A stretch of 64,000 nt of DNA from Hyphomicrobiales bacterium (GTDB lineage: Bacteria; Pseudomonadota; Alphaproteobacteria; Rhizobiales; Rhizobiaceae), in contig UICE01000001.1 of the NCBI GenBank assembly GCA_900471815.1, forward strand, positions 62,001 to 126,000, read 5' to 3'. Both the position numbers and the translations under genes were made by a program. Position 1 is the first letter of the stretch; each line of letters opens with the position of its first letter. The notes under the pieces were generated by a model. It did no database searches. It had not been told where the DNA came from and was given only the letters and a program-made list of their open reading frames with translations. Positions 55,325-63,247 of the stretch are shown in pieces.

Positions 55325-55398
55325 TGGCTGGGGAACCTGGATTCGAACCAGGACTAACGGAGTCAGAGTCCGTGGGTCTACCGTTAACCTATTCCCCA
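55325..55398 (-). tRNA. tRNA-Gln (anticodon CTG), CCA encoded
   Basis: On the minus strand a 74-nt cloverleaf: acceptor TGGGGAA/TTCCCCA, anticodon stem ACGGA/TCCGT with loop CTCTGAC and anticodon CTG (plus-strand 55364-55366), T-loop TTCGAAT, discriminator G and encoded CCA. It reads CAG codons. Confidence 0.96.
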
Positions 55399-55581
55399 AC
55401 AGTTGCCCGAGGGACAACAGTGATGCGGGTCGTCATATAGTTGAAATCAATCGGCTTGCAAACCCCTTGATCGCATCTTTTGACAATTGTTTTATCTTGT
55501 CGAAAAGGCTGCCCTGATCATAAACTGTTATATATGTGCATTACCACATATGCGCAGGCCCGGGGGCATGAAGAATAAACA

Positions 55582-57006
55582 ATGACAAGCTTGAAATTTG
55601 GAACGAGCGGCCTTCGCGGTCTGGTAAGCGAACTTCCCGATGCGATTTGCCGGGCCTATACGCTGGCATTCCTGCGTCACATGCAAAAGGCTCATGCTAT
55701 TGCGCCAGGCGGCAAGCTGCTGGTCGGTTATGATCTGCGCGAGAGCAGCCCGCGAATCGCCGCCGCCTGTATCGACGCTGCCCGGGTTTTCGGTATGGAG
55801 GTTGAAAATAGCGGCCCTCTACCGACGCCTGCGCTGGCTCTGCGGGCGCTTGCCCAAAAGCTTCCGGCTATCATGGTTACAGGCAGCCACATTCCAGCTG
55901 ACCGCAATGGCTTGAAATTCTATCGGCCGGATGGCGAGATCGACAAGAGCGATGAGGCGGGTATTCTCGCCGTGCTCGACCTTGCCGGGAATGATATCTC
56001 CGTTCCCGACGATGCCGGGGATATTTCGCCAAAGGCGCTGGCAGAATATGAAAATCGGTGCATATCCATGCTCGACGCCGGAGCACTTGCAGGCAAGCGC
56101 ATCGGCGTCTATCAGCATAGCTCGGTCGGGCGCGATCTGATCGTGCGCGTGCTCGGCGCACTGGGCGCGGAAACGGTCGCCATCGCCCGTTCGGATGTAT
56201 TTGTGCCAGTGGATACGGAAGCATTGCGATCTGAAGATATTACGCTGGCCGCTGGCGCTGCCGAAAAATACCGACTCGATGCAATGGTCTCAACCGATGG
56301 CGATGCGGATCGCCCGCTGGTTGCCGACCAAACCGGGACCTTTATTCGCGGCGATAGTCTTGGCTTGCTGACGGCGCGCTTTTTGAATGCCGATGCCGTC
56401 GTGACACCCGTCACCTCCAATACAGCTATTGAGCTAAGTGGCCTTTTTGCCAAGGTCTATCGCACAAAAGTAGGCTCGCCCTATGTCATTGAGGCGATGC
56501 AACAGGCCGCCAGGGATGGCTATCAGCGGATCGTCGGCTTTGAGGCCAATGGCGGTGTGCTGCTGGGTTCAAATGTTGATTTGGGCGACGGCATTGTGGT
56601 GGCATTGCCTACGCGCGATGCCATGCTGCCGATCATCGCGGTGCTTGGTATGGCGGCGAGAGACAAGGTGCAGGTGTCGAAATTGCTGGAAGACCTTCCC
56701 GCGCGCTTCACGCGGAGCGGCCGCATTGAGCATGTTGAACCCAGCAAGAGCAGCACATTCCTGCAGGCTTTGCTTGACGATGAGCAACGCGCAAGCTTTT
56801 TTGCCCAGCTCGGCATTATTGAGGCTAATGACGCCATTGATGGCATACGCATTGTTTTTGCGACTGGTGAGGTGGTTCATTATCGCGCCTCGGGCAATGC
56901 GCCAGAATTGCGCTGCTATGCGGAAGCTGCAACCGATGCGCGGGCCGAACAATTGCTTGAGTGGGGCCTGCAAAGAGCTGGCGAGCACTTACGCAAATAT
57001 GGCTGA
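55582..57006 (+). CDS. Phosphomannomutase / phosphohexomutase
   Basis: A 474-residue alpha-D-phosphohexomutase, interconverting hexose 1- and 6-phosphates. It has the start FGTSGLRGLV, the active serine Ser102 in MVTGSHIPADRNGLKFY, the metal loop DGDADRPLV (about 238-246), the sugar-specificity loop GFEANGGVLLG (about 320-330) and the C-terminal phosphate loop RASGNAPELRCYAEA. The GEMSX/GEANG-type loop fits phosphomannomutase/phosphoglucomutase (ManB) more than GlmM. It probably supplies mannose or related sugars for envelope polysaccharide. No sugar-nucleotide genes are adjacent. Confidence 0.9.
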   Translation: MTSLKFGTSGLRGLVSELPDAICRAYTLAFLRHMQKAHAIAPGGKLLVGYDLRESSPRIAAACIDAARVFGMEVENSGPLPTPALALRALAQKLPAIMVTGSHIPADRNGLKFYRPDGEIDKSDEAGILAVLDLAGNDISVPDDAGDISPKALAEYENRCISMLDAGALAGKRIGVYQHSSVGRDLIVRVLGALGAETVAIARSDVFVPVDTEALRSEDITLAAGAAEKYRLDAMVSTDGDADRPLVADQTGTFIRGDSLGLLTARFLNADAVVTPVTSNTAIELSGLFAKVYRTKVGSPYVIEAMQQAARDGYQRIVGFEANGGVLLGSNVDLGDGIVVALPTRDAMLPIIAVLGMAARDKVQVSKLLEDLPARFTRSGRIEHVEPSKSSTFLQALLDDEQRASFFAQLGIIEANDAIDGIRIVFATGEVVHYRASGNAPELRCYAEAATDARAEQLLEWGLQRAGEHLRKYG

Positions 57007-57155
57007 GCTGGCCTGACGGGAATAGAGCATGCGATTGGAGTGAGGCTGAGACCAATTGTCAGCTGGTTGTCTGTTTCTAACTGCCTTGGGCGCGCTCGTA
57101 GCGACTGTTAGCATCACGAGGCTTCAGTTAAGTATATGTATCTGGTGGCGTTTAC

Positions 57156-57210
57156 GAATTTGACATTTGTATAAGAGTTTGCGACCGGATGGGATACAAG
57201 TGTCAAATTC
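57156..57210. promoter_or_regulatory. Large inverted repeat before the lacI-family gene
   Basis: Arms of 17 nt (57156-57172, GAATTTGACATTTGTAT; 57194-57210, ATACAAGTGTCAAATTC) are complementary at 16 positions, with a 21-nt spacer. The gap ends 30 nt before the regulator's ATG. It may be a pair of half-operators for autoregulation. Confidence 0.55.
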
Positions 57211-57240
57211 ACTCCACTAGCGATTCGGAAAAGGTTCTCG

Positions 57241-58215
57241 ATGGTCAACATTAAGGACGTAGCGGCGCGGGCCAATGTTTCCGTCGGTACAGTCTCTCGC
57301 GTGCTGGCCAAAAACGAAACCGTCGGGAAAGAACTGCGCGAGCTGGTAGAGGCAACCATCCGGGAGCTGAACTTCCGGCCAAGCGGCGTTGCAAGGGGCT
57401 TGAGACGCAGCCGAACTGATATGATCGGTCTGGTTATTCCCGATATTACCAATCCGTTTTTCGCAGAACTTGCAAAACACGTGGAAGCCAGCGCGTCGCA
57501 AGCCGGTTTTTCCGTTTTGCTGTCCATCACCAATGATGATCCGAAGATCGAGCTTTCACAGATAGAAACTCTGCTTCGCAGTTATCCGACCGGCTTGATC
57601 GTCGTTCCCACGCAATTTGGCGCACCTGCAAAGTGGCAGAGCGATATTGCGACTGTTGCGGTAGACCGCCGCTTGAAAAATTATCCGTTGATTTCGGTGG
57701 ATCACTATGCGGGCGCTGGCCTTGCCGCGCAGCACCTTTTGCAACTCGGCCATAGGCGCATTGCCTATATTGCGGGGCCCAATGAATCCCCCGTTTCCCG
57801 GGAGCGACGCACAGGGTTTCTAGATACACTTATTGCCGCCGGCATTCAGCCAGAGGTCGTAGAGGGGCATTTCGATTATCAGTCGGGCGAGGTTCTGGGA
57901 AAACACTTGCTGAGCAGTCCTGAAAACGTCCGCCCCACCGCAATCGCTACCGCCAGCGACCAGCAAGCTATTGGCTTGATGCGCGCGGCGAGCGATCTTG
58001 ATCTTAAAGTTCCCGATAATCTCTCAATCGTCGGATTCGACGATATTCCGCTCGCTAATCTGATCACGCCAAGACTGACCACGATCAGCCAGCCTGTGGA
58101 ACAAATCGCAGCGCGAGCAGTGGCGTTTGTTATCGGTGAAAACGCCGCGGGTACCAACGCCGGATTGCTTGATGCGACATTGGTTATACGCAATTCAACG
58201 GCTGCACCGCGCTAA
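57241..58215 (+). CDS. LacI-family transcriptional regulator
   Basis: A 324-residue LacI/GalR repressor with the helix-turn-helix at residues about 3-25 (NIKDVAARANVSVGTVSRVL) and hinge helix RPSGVARGLRRS. A periplasmic-binding-protein-like sugar domain follows, with VIPDITNPFFAELAKHVE, LLQLGHRRIAYIAGP and SIVGFDDIPLANLITPRLTT. It converges with the ABC sugar operon ending at 58256, so it is the likely local regulator, answering to the operon's sugar. A large inverted repeat lies upstream. Confidence 0.93.
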   Translation: MVNIKDVAARANVSVGTVSRVLAKNETVGKELRELVEATIRELNFRPSGVARGLRRSRTDMIGLVIPDITNPFFAELAKHVEASASQAGFSVLLSITNDDPKIELSQIETLLRSYPTGLIVVPTQFGAPAKWQSDIATVAVDRRLKNYPLISVDHYAGAGLAAQHLLQLGHRRIAYIAGPNESPVSRERRTGFLDTLIAAGIQPEVVEGHFDYQSGEVLGKHLLSSPENVRPTAIATASDQQAIGLMRAASDLDLKVPDNLSIVGFDDIPLANLITPRLTTISQPVEQIAARAVAFVIGENAAGTNAGLLDATLVIRNSTAAPR

Positions 58216-58255
58216 ACACTCGTAAGCATCTAGTGGAGCGGCCTTTGCTCCAGGC

Positions 58256-58711
58256 TCAAGCGTTATCCGGCGCAATGACGCCCTTCGTCAGGATAAAGCA
58301 TCCATAAAAGCGGCGCTCACCTGTTGCGATAACGCAGTAGGCGTTTTTGGCATGCTCATAAAACGCCATCCGGTCGATTGAAACCATTGGCCAATGCTTG
58401 CCTTCAGCCTGATCAATCTCCGCCTGCATTTCGATTTGCACATCCGGCACTTCGTCTGGGTTTCCGACAATCTCCATTCGCGCCGCTGCGTCGTCGATGA
58501 ATGTATCAAGCGGCATAACCGAAAGGATCGCTCGGGCAGCACGTGGCGCCGTTACGGCGTCGATACGCAAAAGACGGCCCAATTTCGTTTGCCGCGCGAT
58601 GGAATCGCCCGGGAAATTGGTGTCGCAAATAACAAGCCGGTCACCATGCCCCATGGATTTCAGGGCGTAGAGAACATCGGCATTCAGCAGCGGATCGAGA
58701 TTCTTCAGCAC
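58256..58711 (-). CDS. RbsD/FucU-family sugar mutarotase
   Basis: A 151-residue cytosolic mutarotase that converts sugar anomers after uptake. Motifs include MLKNLDPLLNADVLYALKSMGHGD with the conserved histidine, LVICDTNFPGDS, and EHAKNAYCVIATGERRFYGCF. The size and YAVIxTGE-type C-terminus fit FucU (L-fucose mutarotase) rather than RbsD (near 139 residues). With a ribokinase beside it either reading is possible. It is last in the operon, 18 nt after the kinase. Confidence 0.9.
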   Translation of the reverse strand: MLKNLDPLLNADVLYALKSMGHGDRLVICDTNFPGDSIARQTKLGRLLRIDAVTAPRAARAILSVMPLDTFIDDAAARMEIVGNPDEVPDVQIEMQAEIDQAEGKHWPMVSIDRMAFYEHAKNAYCVIATGERRFYGCFILTKGVIAPDNA

Positions 58712-58729
58712 GGTTGCTTACCTCTTCAT

Positions 58730-59659
58730 TTAAGCGGATTGGGTGGTCAGAAACTGCTCGAATTCCCTGGCTGTGGCATAGGACTTCTGCGTGCCTGGGC
58801 GTGTGATGGAATCTGCCGCATAAATGGCAGCTTTCTTCAGCGATGGTTCAAGTTCACCGGTTTCGACATAGAACCGCGCGAAGCTGCCTATAAAGGCATC
58901 GCCAGCGCCGGTTGTATCTTTCGGCGTGACCTTGACCGGAGCAATCATTGTTGATTGATCTTTTGTTATCAAGCGGGCTCCGCGCGCGCCCAGCGTGACG
59001 ATGACTGTGCGTATACCTTTGGCGATCAGCGACCGCGCTGCTTGTTCGATTTCGTCATCTGTTCCCGTCGGCAATCCGGTCAACAAGGCCAGCTCAGACT
59101 CGTTAGGAACGACGAAAGTGGCCGTTGTGACTTTTGAAGGATCCAAATCCGGTGCAGCAGGTGCCGGATTGAGAATTGTTTCAATTCCATGTTTTTCGGC
59201 AAAGGCGAGCGTGTAATACACAGTCTCCAGCGGCACTTCCAACTGCATCAGTATCAGACTGCACTTTTTCAAATCGTCCGCCGCCGCATCAATGTCAGCA
59301 GGCTTCAGATCATTATTGGCACCCTTGATAATGAGGATGGAGTTTTCACCCGTTTCATCAACGAATATTGGCGCAACGCCGCTCGATTTGCCGGGAACTG
59401 TCCCGACATGGGAGATATCAATCCCGTTGTCTTTGAGATTATTGATCGTGCTTTGACCAAAAACATCATCACCTACTTTGGTGAGCATCAAAACGTCAGC
59501 ACCAAGTCTTGCCGCAGCAACAGCCTGATTAGCGCCCTTGCCGCCAAAGCCCATGGAAAACTCAGGCGCTTCCAGTGTTTCACCGGGTGCAGGCATGCGG
59601 ATGATCGATGTGACCAGATCAGTCATGTTGCTGCCGACCACTGCGATGCGTCGTGCCAT
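58730..59659 (-). CDS. rbsK: Ribokinase-type PfkB sugar kinase
   Basis: A 309-residue ATP-dependent sugar kinase of the PfkB family. It has the N-terminal GFGGKGANQAVAAARLGADV (sugar lid), the anion-hole/catalytic signature DTTGAGDAFIGSFA with the aspartate base, and VVPNESELALLTG. ATG 59659 has GAGGGAC upstream; the frame extension to 59710 overlaps the permease and is rejected. It phosphorylates the imported pentose or hexose; ribose is the default reading. It lies 25 nt after the second permease. Confidence 0.93.
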   Translation of the reverse strand: MARRIAVVGSNMTDLVTSIIRMPAPGETLEAPEFSMGFGGKGANQAVAAARLGADVLMLTKVGDDVFGQSTINNLKDNGIDISHVGTVPGKSSGVAPIFVDETGENSILIIKGANNDLKPADIDAAADDLKKCSLILMQLEVPLETVYYTLAFAEKHGIETILNPAPAAPDLDPSKVTTATFVVPNESELALLTGLPTGTDDEIEQAARSLIAKGIRTVIVTLGARGARLITKDQSTMIAPVKVTPKDTTGAGDAFIGSFARFYVETGELEPSLKKAAIYAADSITRPGTQKSYATAREFEQFLTTQSA

Positions 59660-59684
59660 ATGTATGTCCCTCAAATTACAACTC

Positions 59685-60680
59685 TTATCTATCTGTATTG
59701 CGGAAAGCATTCAGGGCAATAACGATGAGCAGAAATCCACCCCATATGAAATCGATCAGATGGTTGGAGAACCGCAATATCTGGAAGCCGGAAGAAAGCA
59801 ACATCAGCGCAATCAATGCGATGGAGACGCCAAGCACCCTGCCTTTGCCGCCCGCAGGGTTGGTGCCTCCAAGAACGGCAATCAAAACAGCTTGCAGAAG
59901 ATAGGATGCACCATAATCCGACTTGGCAGCATTTGTGCGGCCGGAAAGGATAATCCCGGCGATGGCGGCCATCATGCCTGTCAGCATATAAGAATAAAGG
60001 ATCATGCGATCCTTGCGCAGACCGGCAAAAATTGCAGCGCGGGGGTTGGTACCGATGAGCATCAGGTTGACGCCGAAGGTTGTACGCGTCAGCAGGATGG
60101 CGACTGCACCTGCTACGATAACGAACAGCACGAATGGCGTTGCCAAGCCCAGCACCTTGCCATTGCCAATGAAGTTCCAGCCATCCGGAAAGCCCGTGAT
60201 TGCGGGACCGCCGGTGAGAACCACGGCAAGACCAGTGAAAATCTGTCCAGTTCCCAGCGTCGCAAGGATAGGCGTAATCCGCAGCTTCGAAATCAGGAAC
60301 CCGTTCAATAATCCCGCCAGCAATCCGATGCCGAGCGCGAGCAATATGCCGATACCTGTATAGAGCAGGATCATCCCGGTGGATTGATCTGTTCCGACAA
60401 TGACCGAGTGGAAGAATACGCCGGCAAGAATACCGGCAAGATTGGCAATGCCTACCACCGACAGATCAATGCCGCCGGTCAGCATGGCAATCATCATGGC
60501 GATCGCCAGAATGCCAAGCTCGGGCATGATGTAGGTAATGGACTCAAAATTATAGTAGCGCAGGAACTTGTCCGGATTCAGCCATGACATCAGTGCAAAG
60601 ACCAGAATGGTGATGGCAATAAGCTGCAGGATATTGCGGTCCTGCCCGAAAATACGTTTGGCGATTGAACGGTCTGACAT
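59685..60680 (-). CDS. Sugar ABC transporter permease 2
   Basis: A 331-residue inner-membrane permease of the RbsC/AraH family with about ten helices. It has ITYIMPELGILAIAMMIAMLTGGIDLSV near the N-terminus, the EAA-like GTNPRAAIFAGLRKD cytoplasmic loop, and AVLIAVLGGTNPAGGKGRVLG. ATG 60680 (MSDRSIAKRI) is 8 nt after the stop of permease 1 on the same strand. The two distinct permeases probably form a heterodimeric channel. Confidence 0.93.
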   Translation of the reverse strand: MSDRSIAKRIFGQDRNILQLIAITILVFALMSWLNPDKFLRYYNFESITYIMPELGILAIAMMIAMLTGGIDLSVVGIANLAGILAGVFFHSVIVGTDQSTGMILLYTGIGILLALGIGLLAGLLNGFLISKLRITPILATLGTGQIFTGLAVVLTGGPAITGFPDGWNFIGNGKVLGLATPFVLFVIVAGAVAILLTRTTFGVNLMLIGTNPRAAIFAGLRKDRMILYSYMLTGMMAAIAGIILSGRTNAAKSDYGASYLLQAVLIAVLGGTNPAGGKGRVLGVSIALIALMLLSSGFQILRFSNHLIDFIWGGFLLIVIALNAFRNTDR

Positions 60681-60688
60681 TGTGCTTC

Positions 60689-61666
60689 TCACACCAGTTT
60701 CTTGCGATCGCGCCACGCTGTCAGCGCAGTCGCTCCAACGATAATCAAGCCGACGACAACGCGTTGCCATGTTGTATCGACCTTCATGATGATCAGGCTA
60801 TTCTTGACCATGACGAGCATGAACACTCCGAGCAAGGTTCCGGCAACGCTGCCGCGTCCACCAAAGATCGAAGCGCCGCCCAGCACGACCGCTGCAATGA
60901 CATCAAGCTCGAAACCTGCGAAATCACGCGGGTTCGCTTGCCAGATCATCGAGCCCTGCAAAAGACCGGCAAATCCTGCCAGAGCGCCTGCAAAACAATA
61001 GACAAAGAACAATGTTTTGCGCGTATCGAAGCCCACACGCTTGGCAGCTTCCGGCGCACCGCCATAGGCAAAAATGCTGCGCCCGATCATCGTGTAGCGC
61101 AGAAAAAGATGCGTCACGAGCGCAAGGCCGAGATAGATGAGGATCATGGCCGTCAGGCCGAAATTCGTTCCGGTTGCCGATGTTGAATTGACGAGATTGA
61201 CCTTGGCAAAATTGATCAGCTCCGGCGGCATCTTATCGATATTGATGATGCTGGTACCGACCAGGCCGAGCAACAGACCGCGCACGACACTGCCGGTTCC
61301 AAGCGTGACAATGAGCGGAATCATCCGGAATGTATGAATGAAAAACGCATTGAACGCGCCAAGAACGAGGCCGATAAGGGTTGCAGCTATAAAGGGCACA
61401 AGCACGCCTTCATAACCGAAATAGAGCATGCCCTTGACGGTCAGATACATCGCCGCCACCGCAAAGGCGGTGAAGGATACGTCGATACCGCCGGAAATCA
61501 TTACGACAAGGACGCCCAGCGCCATGATACCGATAATGACGTTGCTGCGGAGCAACCCGAACATATTGTCCAGCGACCAGAAGGCCGGGTTAATCAATCC
61601 AATAAAGATCATGGCGACCAGTAGAATGGCGGCGATGATAAATTCTGATCGGCGAAAAATCGTCAT
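60689..61666 (-). CDS. Sugar ABC transporter permease 1
   Basis: A 325-residue RbsC-family permease of about ten helices. It shares the family blocks MALGVLVVMISGGIDVSFTA, YGGAPEAAKRVGFDTRKT (cytoplasmic loop) and AAVVLGGASIFGGRGSVAGT. Its start overlaps the stop of the ATPase gene (ATGA), so translation is coupled. It is paired with the next gene, a second, divergent permease. Confidence 0.93.
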   Translation of the reverse strand: MTIFRRSEFIIAAILLVAMIFIGLINPAFWSLDNMFGLLRSNVIIGIMALGVLVVMISGGIDVSFTAFAVAAMYLTVKGMLYFGYEGVLVPFIAATLIGLVLGAFNAFFIHTFRMIPLIVTLGTGSVVRGLLLGLVGTSIINIDKMPPELINFAKVNLVNSTSATGTNFGLTAMILIYLGLALVTHLFLRYTMIGRSIFAYGGAPEAAKRVGFDTRKTLFFVYCFAGALAGFAGLLQGSMIWQANPRDFAGFELDVIAAVVLGGASIFGGRGSVAGTLLGVFMLVMVKNSLIIMKVDTTWQRVVVGLIIVGATALTAWRDRKKLV

Positions 61667-63162
61667 TTCAAAGCCTTCAACCGGTCGTTCAATGCGTCTT
61701 CGTTCAATGCATCTGCTGCGACTTCATCAACAAAACGTCCGCGATGCATGACAATGACACGGTTACAATTCTGCACGAGTTCGGGAACATCGTCAGATAT
61801 CATCAGCACAGCCAAACCGTTCTCGGTAGCCAGCTCACGGATTTTCCGATGAATTTGGGCTTTGGAGCCCACATCGACGCCAACGGTAGGGCCGTTGAGG
61901 ATAAGGACACGCGCGCCTGTCAACAACCACCGGGCGAGCACCACGCGCTGCTGGTTACCACCGGAAAGATGGTTGACCGGAGTCTGGGGCCCGGGCGCTG
62001 CAATCTGCATCGCTCCAAACATGGCTTTCGTCGCCGCATCTGCTTTTTTGCGGTCAATGAACATGCCACTGACGAAGTTTTCGAAGGAGGTAGCGAGCAT
62101 ATTGCGCTCGATTGACTGGGTAAGAAACAGCCCTTCGGTCAGACGGTCCTCGGGCACATAGGCAAGACCGCTGGCGATGGCGTCCTGTACGGTCTTCGGG
62201 TGGACGGCCTTGCCGTCAATTGTCACCGAACCCGTATATTTTGGGTTCATCCCGAAAAGTGCCAGCGCAAGCTCTGTACGACCGGAGCCGATCAGACCGG
62301 ATAAGCCGACGATTTCGCCCGCGCGCAATGTCAGGTCAATATTCTCCAACATGCCCGGAATACTCAACTGTTTGACATTCAGACGCGGCTGCTCATCACC
62401 TTTTACAGGCGTCCATTCATAGGTCTGATCCGTGAGGTCATGCCCTGTCATAGCGCGGGTAATGGCCGCCTCGTTAAAATCGCTGATCGGGCCTTCTGCA
62501 ACTTTTTTGCCATTGCGAAGAACAGTCAGCCGCTCGCTGATTTCCAGCATTTCGCGCATTTTATGGCTGACGAAAAGCACTGCAATTCCCTGAGCCTGAA
62601 TATCGCGGACAATACGGAACAACGCGTCAACTTCTGGGCGTGTAAGGGCAGTTGTCGGCTCATCCATGATGATAAGCCTGGCATCACCCATCATGGCGCG
62701 GGCAATTGCCACGATCTGCTTGCCGGATGTCGGTAGCGATTCCACGTCGGCATCAAGGTCCATGGTGACGCCAAGACGCGCCAGGGCTTTGGTCGCCAGA
62801 TCGCGAATCCGTTTCCAGCTGACTGACTTTTTGCCTTCAAGAAGCAGCGTGTTCAGCGCCAGATTTTCTGCAACGGTCAAGTTCCCGAACAGAGAAAAAT
62901 CCTGATAGATAACTTGGATGCCCTGTTGTACGGACCGCGCAGGCGTAAATCCTGTTACCGGCTTACCGTCAATCAGGATCTCCCCCTCGGTGGGCGTATA
63001 AACGCCTGCTATGGTCTTGATGATCGTCGACTTGCCGCAGCCGTTTTCACCCGCAAGGCAGTGGATTTCCCCGGGCTTCACAACAAGCGAAACATTATCG
63101 AGCGCCACAAGGCCGCCAAACCGCTTGCTGATATTCTTAAGTTCCAGAAGGTTTTCGCTCAT
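61663..63162 (-). CDS. Sugar ABC transporter ATP-binding protein (tandem domain)
   Basis: A 499-residue RbsA/MglA-type ATPase with two nucleotide-binding domains. Domain 1 (about 5-235) has Walker A GENGCGKST, signature LPTSGKQIVAIARAMM and Walker B LIIMDEPTTAL. Domain 2 (about 255-495) has degenerate Walker A GLIGSGRTE, signature LSGGNQQRVVLARWL and LILNGPTVGVDVG in place of a full Walker B, as is usual. ATG 63162 has GGGGAAAG upstream. A stable hairpin in the 85-nt gap separates it from the binding-protein gene. Confidence 0.95.
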   Translation of the reverse strand: MSENLLELKNISKRFGGLVALDNVSLVVKPGEIHCLAGENGCGKSTIIKTIAGVYTPTEGEILIDGKPVTGFTPARSVQQGIQVIYQDFSLFGNLTVAENLALNTLLLEGKKSVSWKRIRDLATKALARLGVTMDLDADVESLPTSGKQIVAIARAMMGDARLIIMDEPTTALTRPEVDALFRIVRDIQAQGIAVLFVSHKMREMLEISERLTVLRNGKKVAEGPISDFNEAAITRAMTGHDLTDQTYEWTPVKGDEQPRLNVKQLSIPGMLENIDLTLRAGEIVGLSGLIGSGRTELALALFGMNPKYTGSVTIDGKAVHPKTVQDAIASGLAYVPEDRLTEGLFLTQSIERNMLATSFENFVSGMFIDRKKADAATKAMFGAMQIAAPGPQTPVNHLSGGNQQRVVLARWLLTGARVLILNGPTVGVDVGSKAQIHRKIRELATENGLAVLMISDDVPELVQNCNRVIVMHRGRFVDEVAADALNEDALNDRLKALK

Positions 63163-63195
63163 GCTTTCCCCGCTATGGTGGAGATCCGCGAATAT

Positions 63196-63235
63196 CAGGA
63201 AAGCGGGGGCCTTCTGCAACGCCCCCGCTTTCCTG
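63196..63235 (-). other. Intercistronic hairpin between binding-protein and ATPase genes
   Basis: A perfect 15-bp stem (CAGGAAAGCGGGGGC / its complement) with a 10-nt loop and no T-run. It lies 13 nt downstream of the binding-protein stop. Such hairpins protect the upstream mRNA from 3' exonucleases and so raise binding-protein output over the transporter. Confidence 0.75.
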
Positions 63236-63247
63236 TCACGTTAAAAA

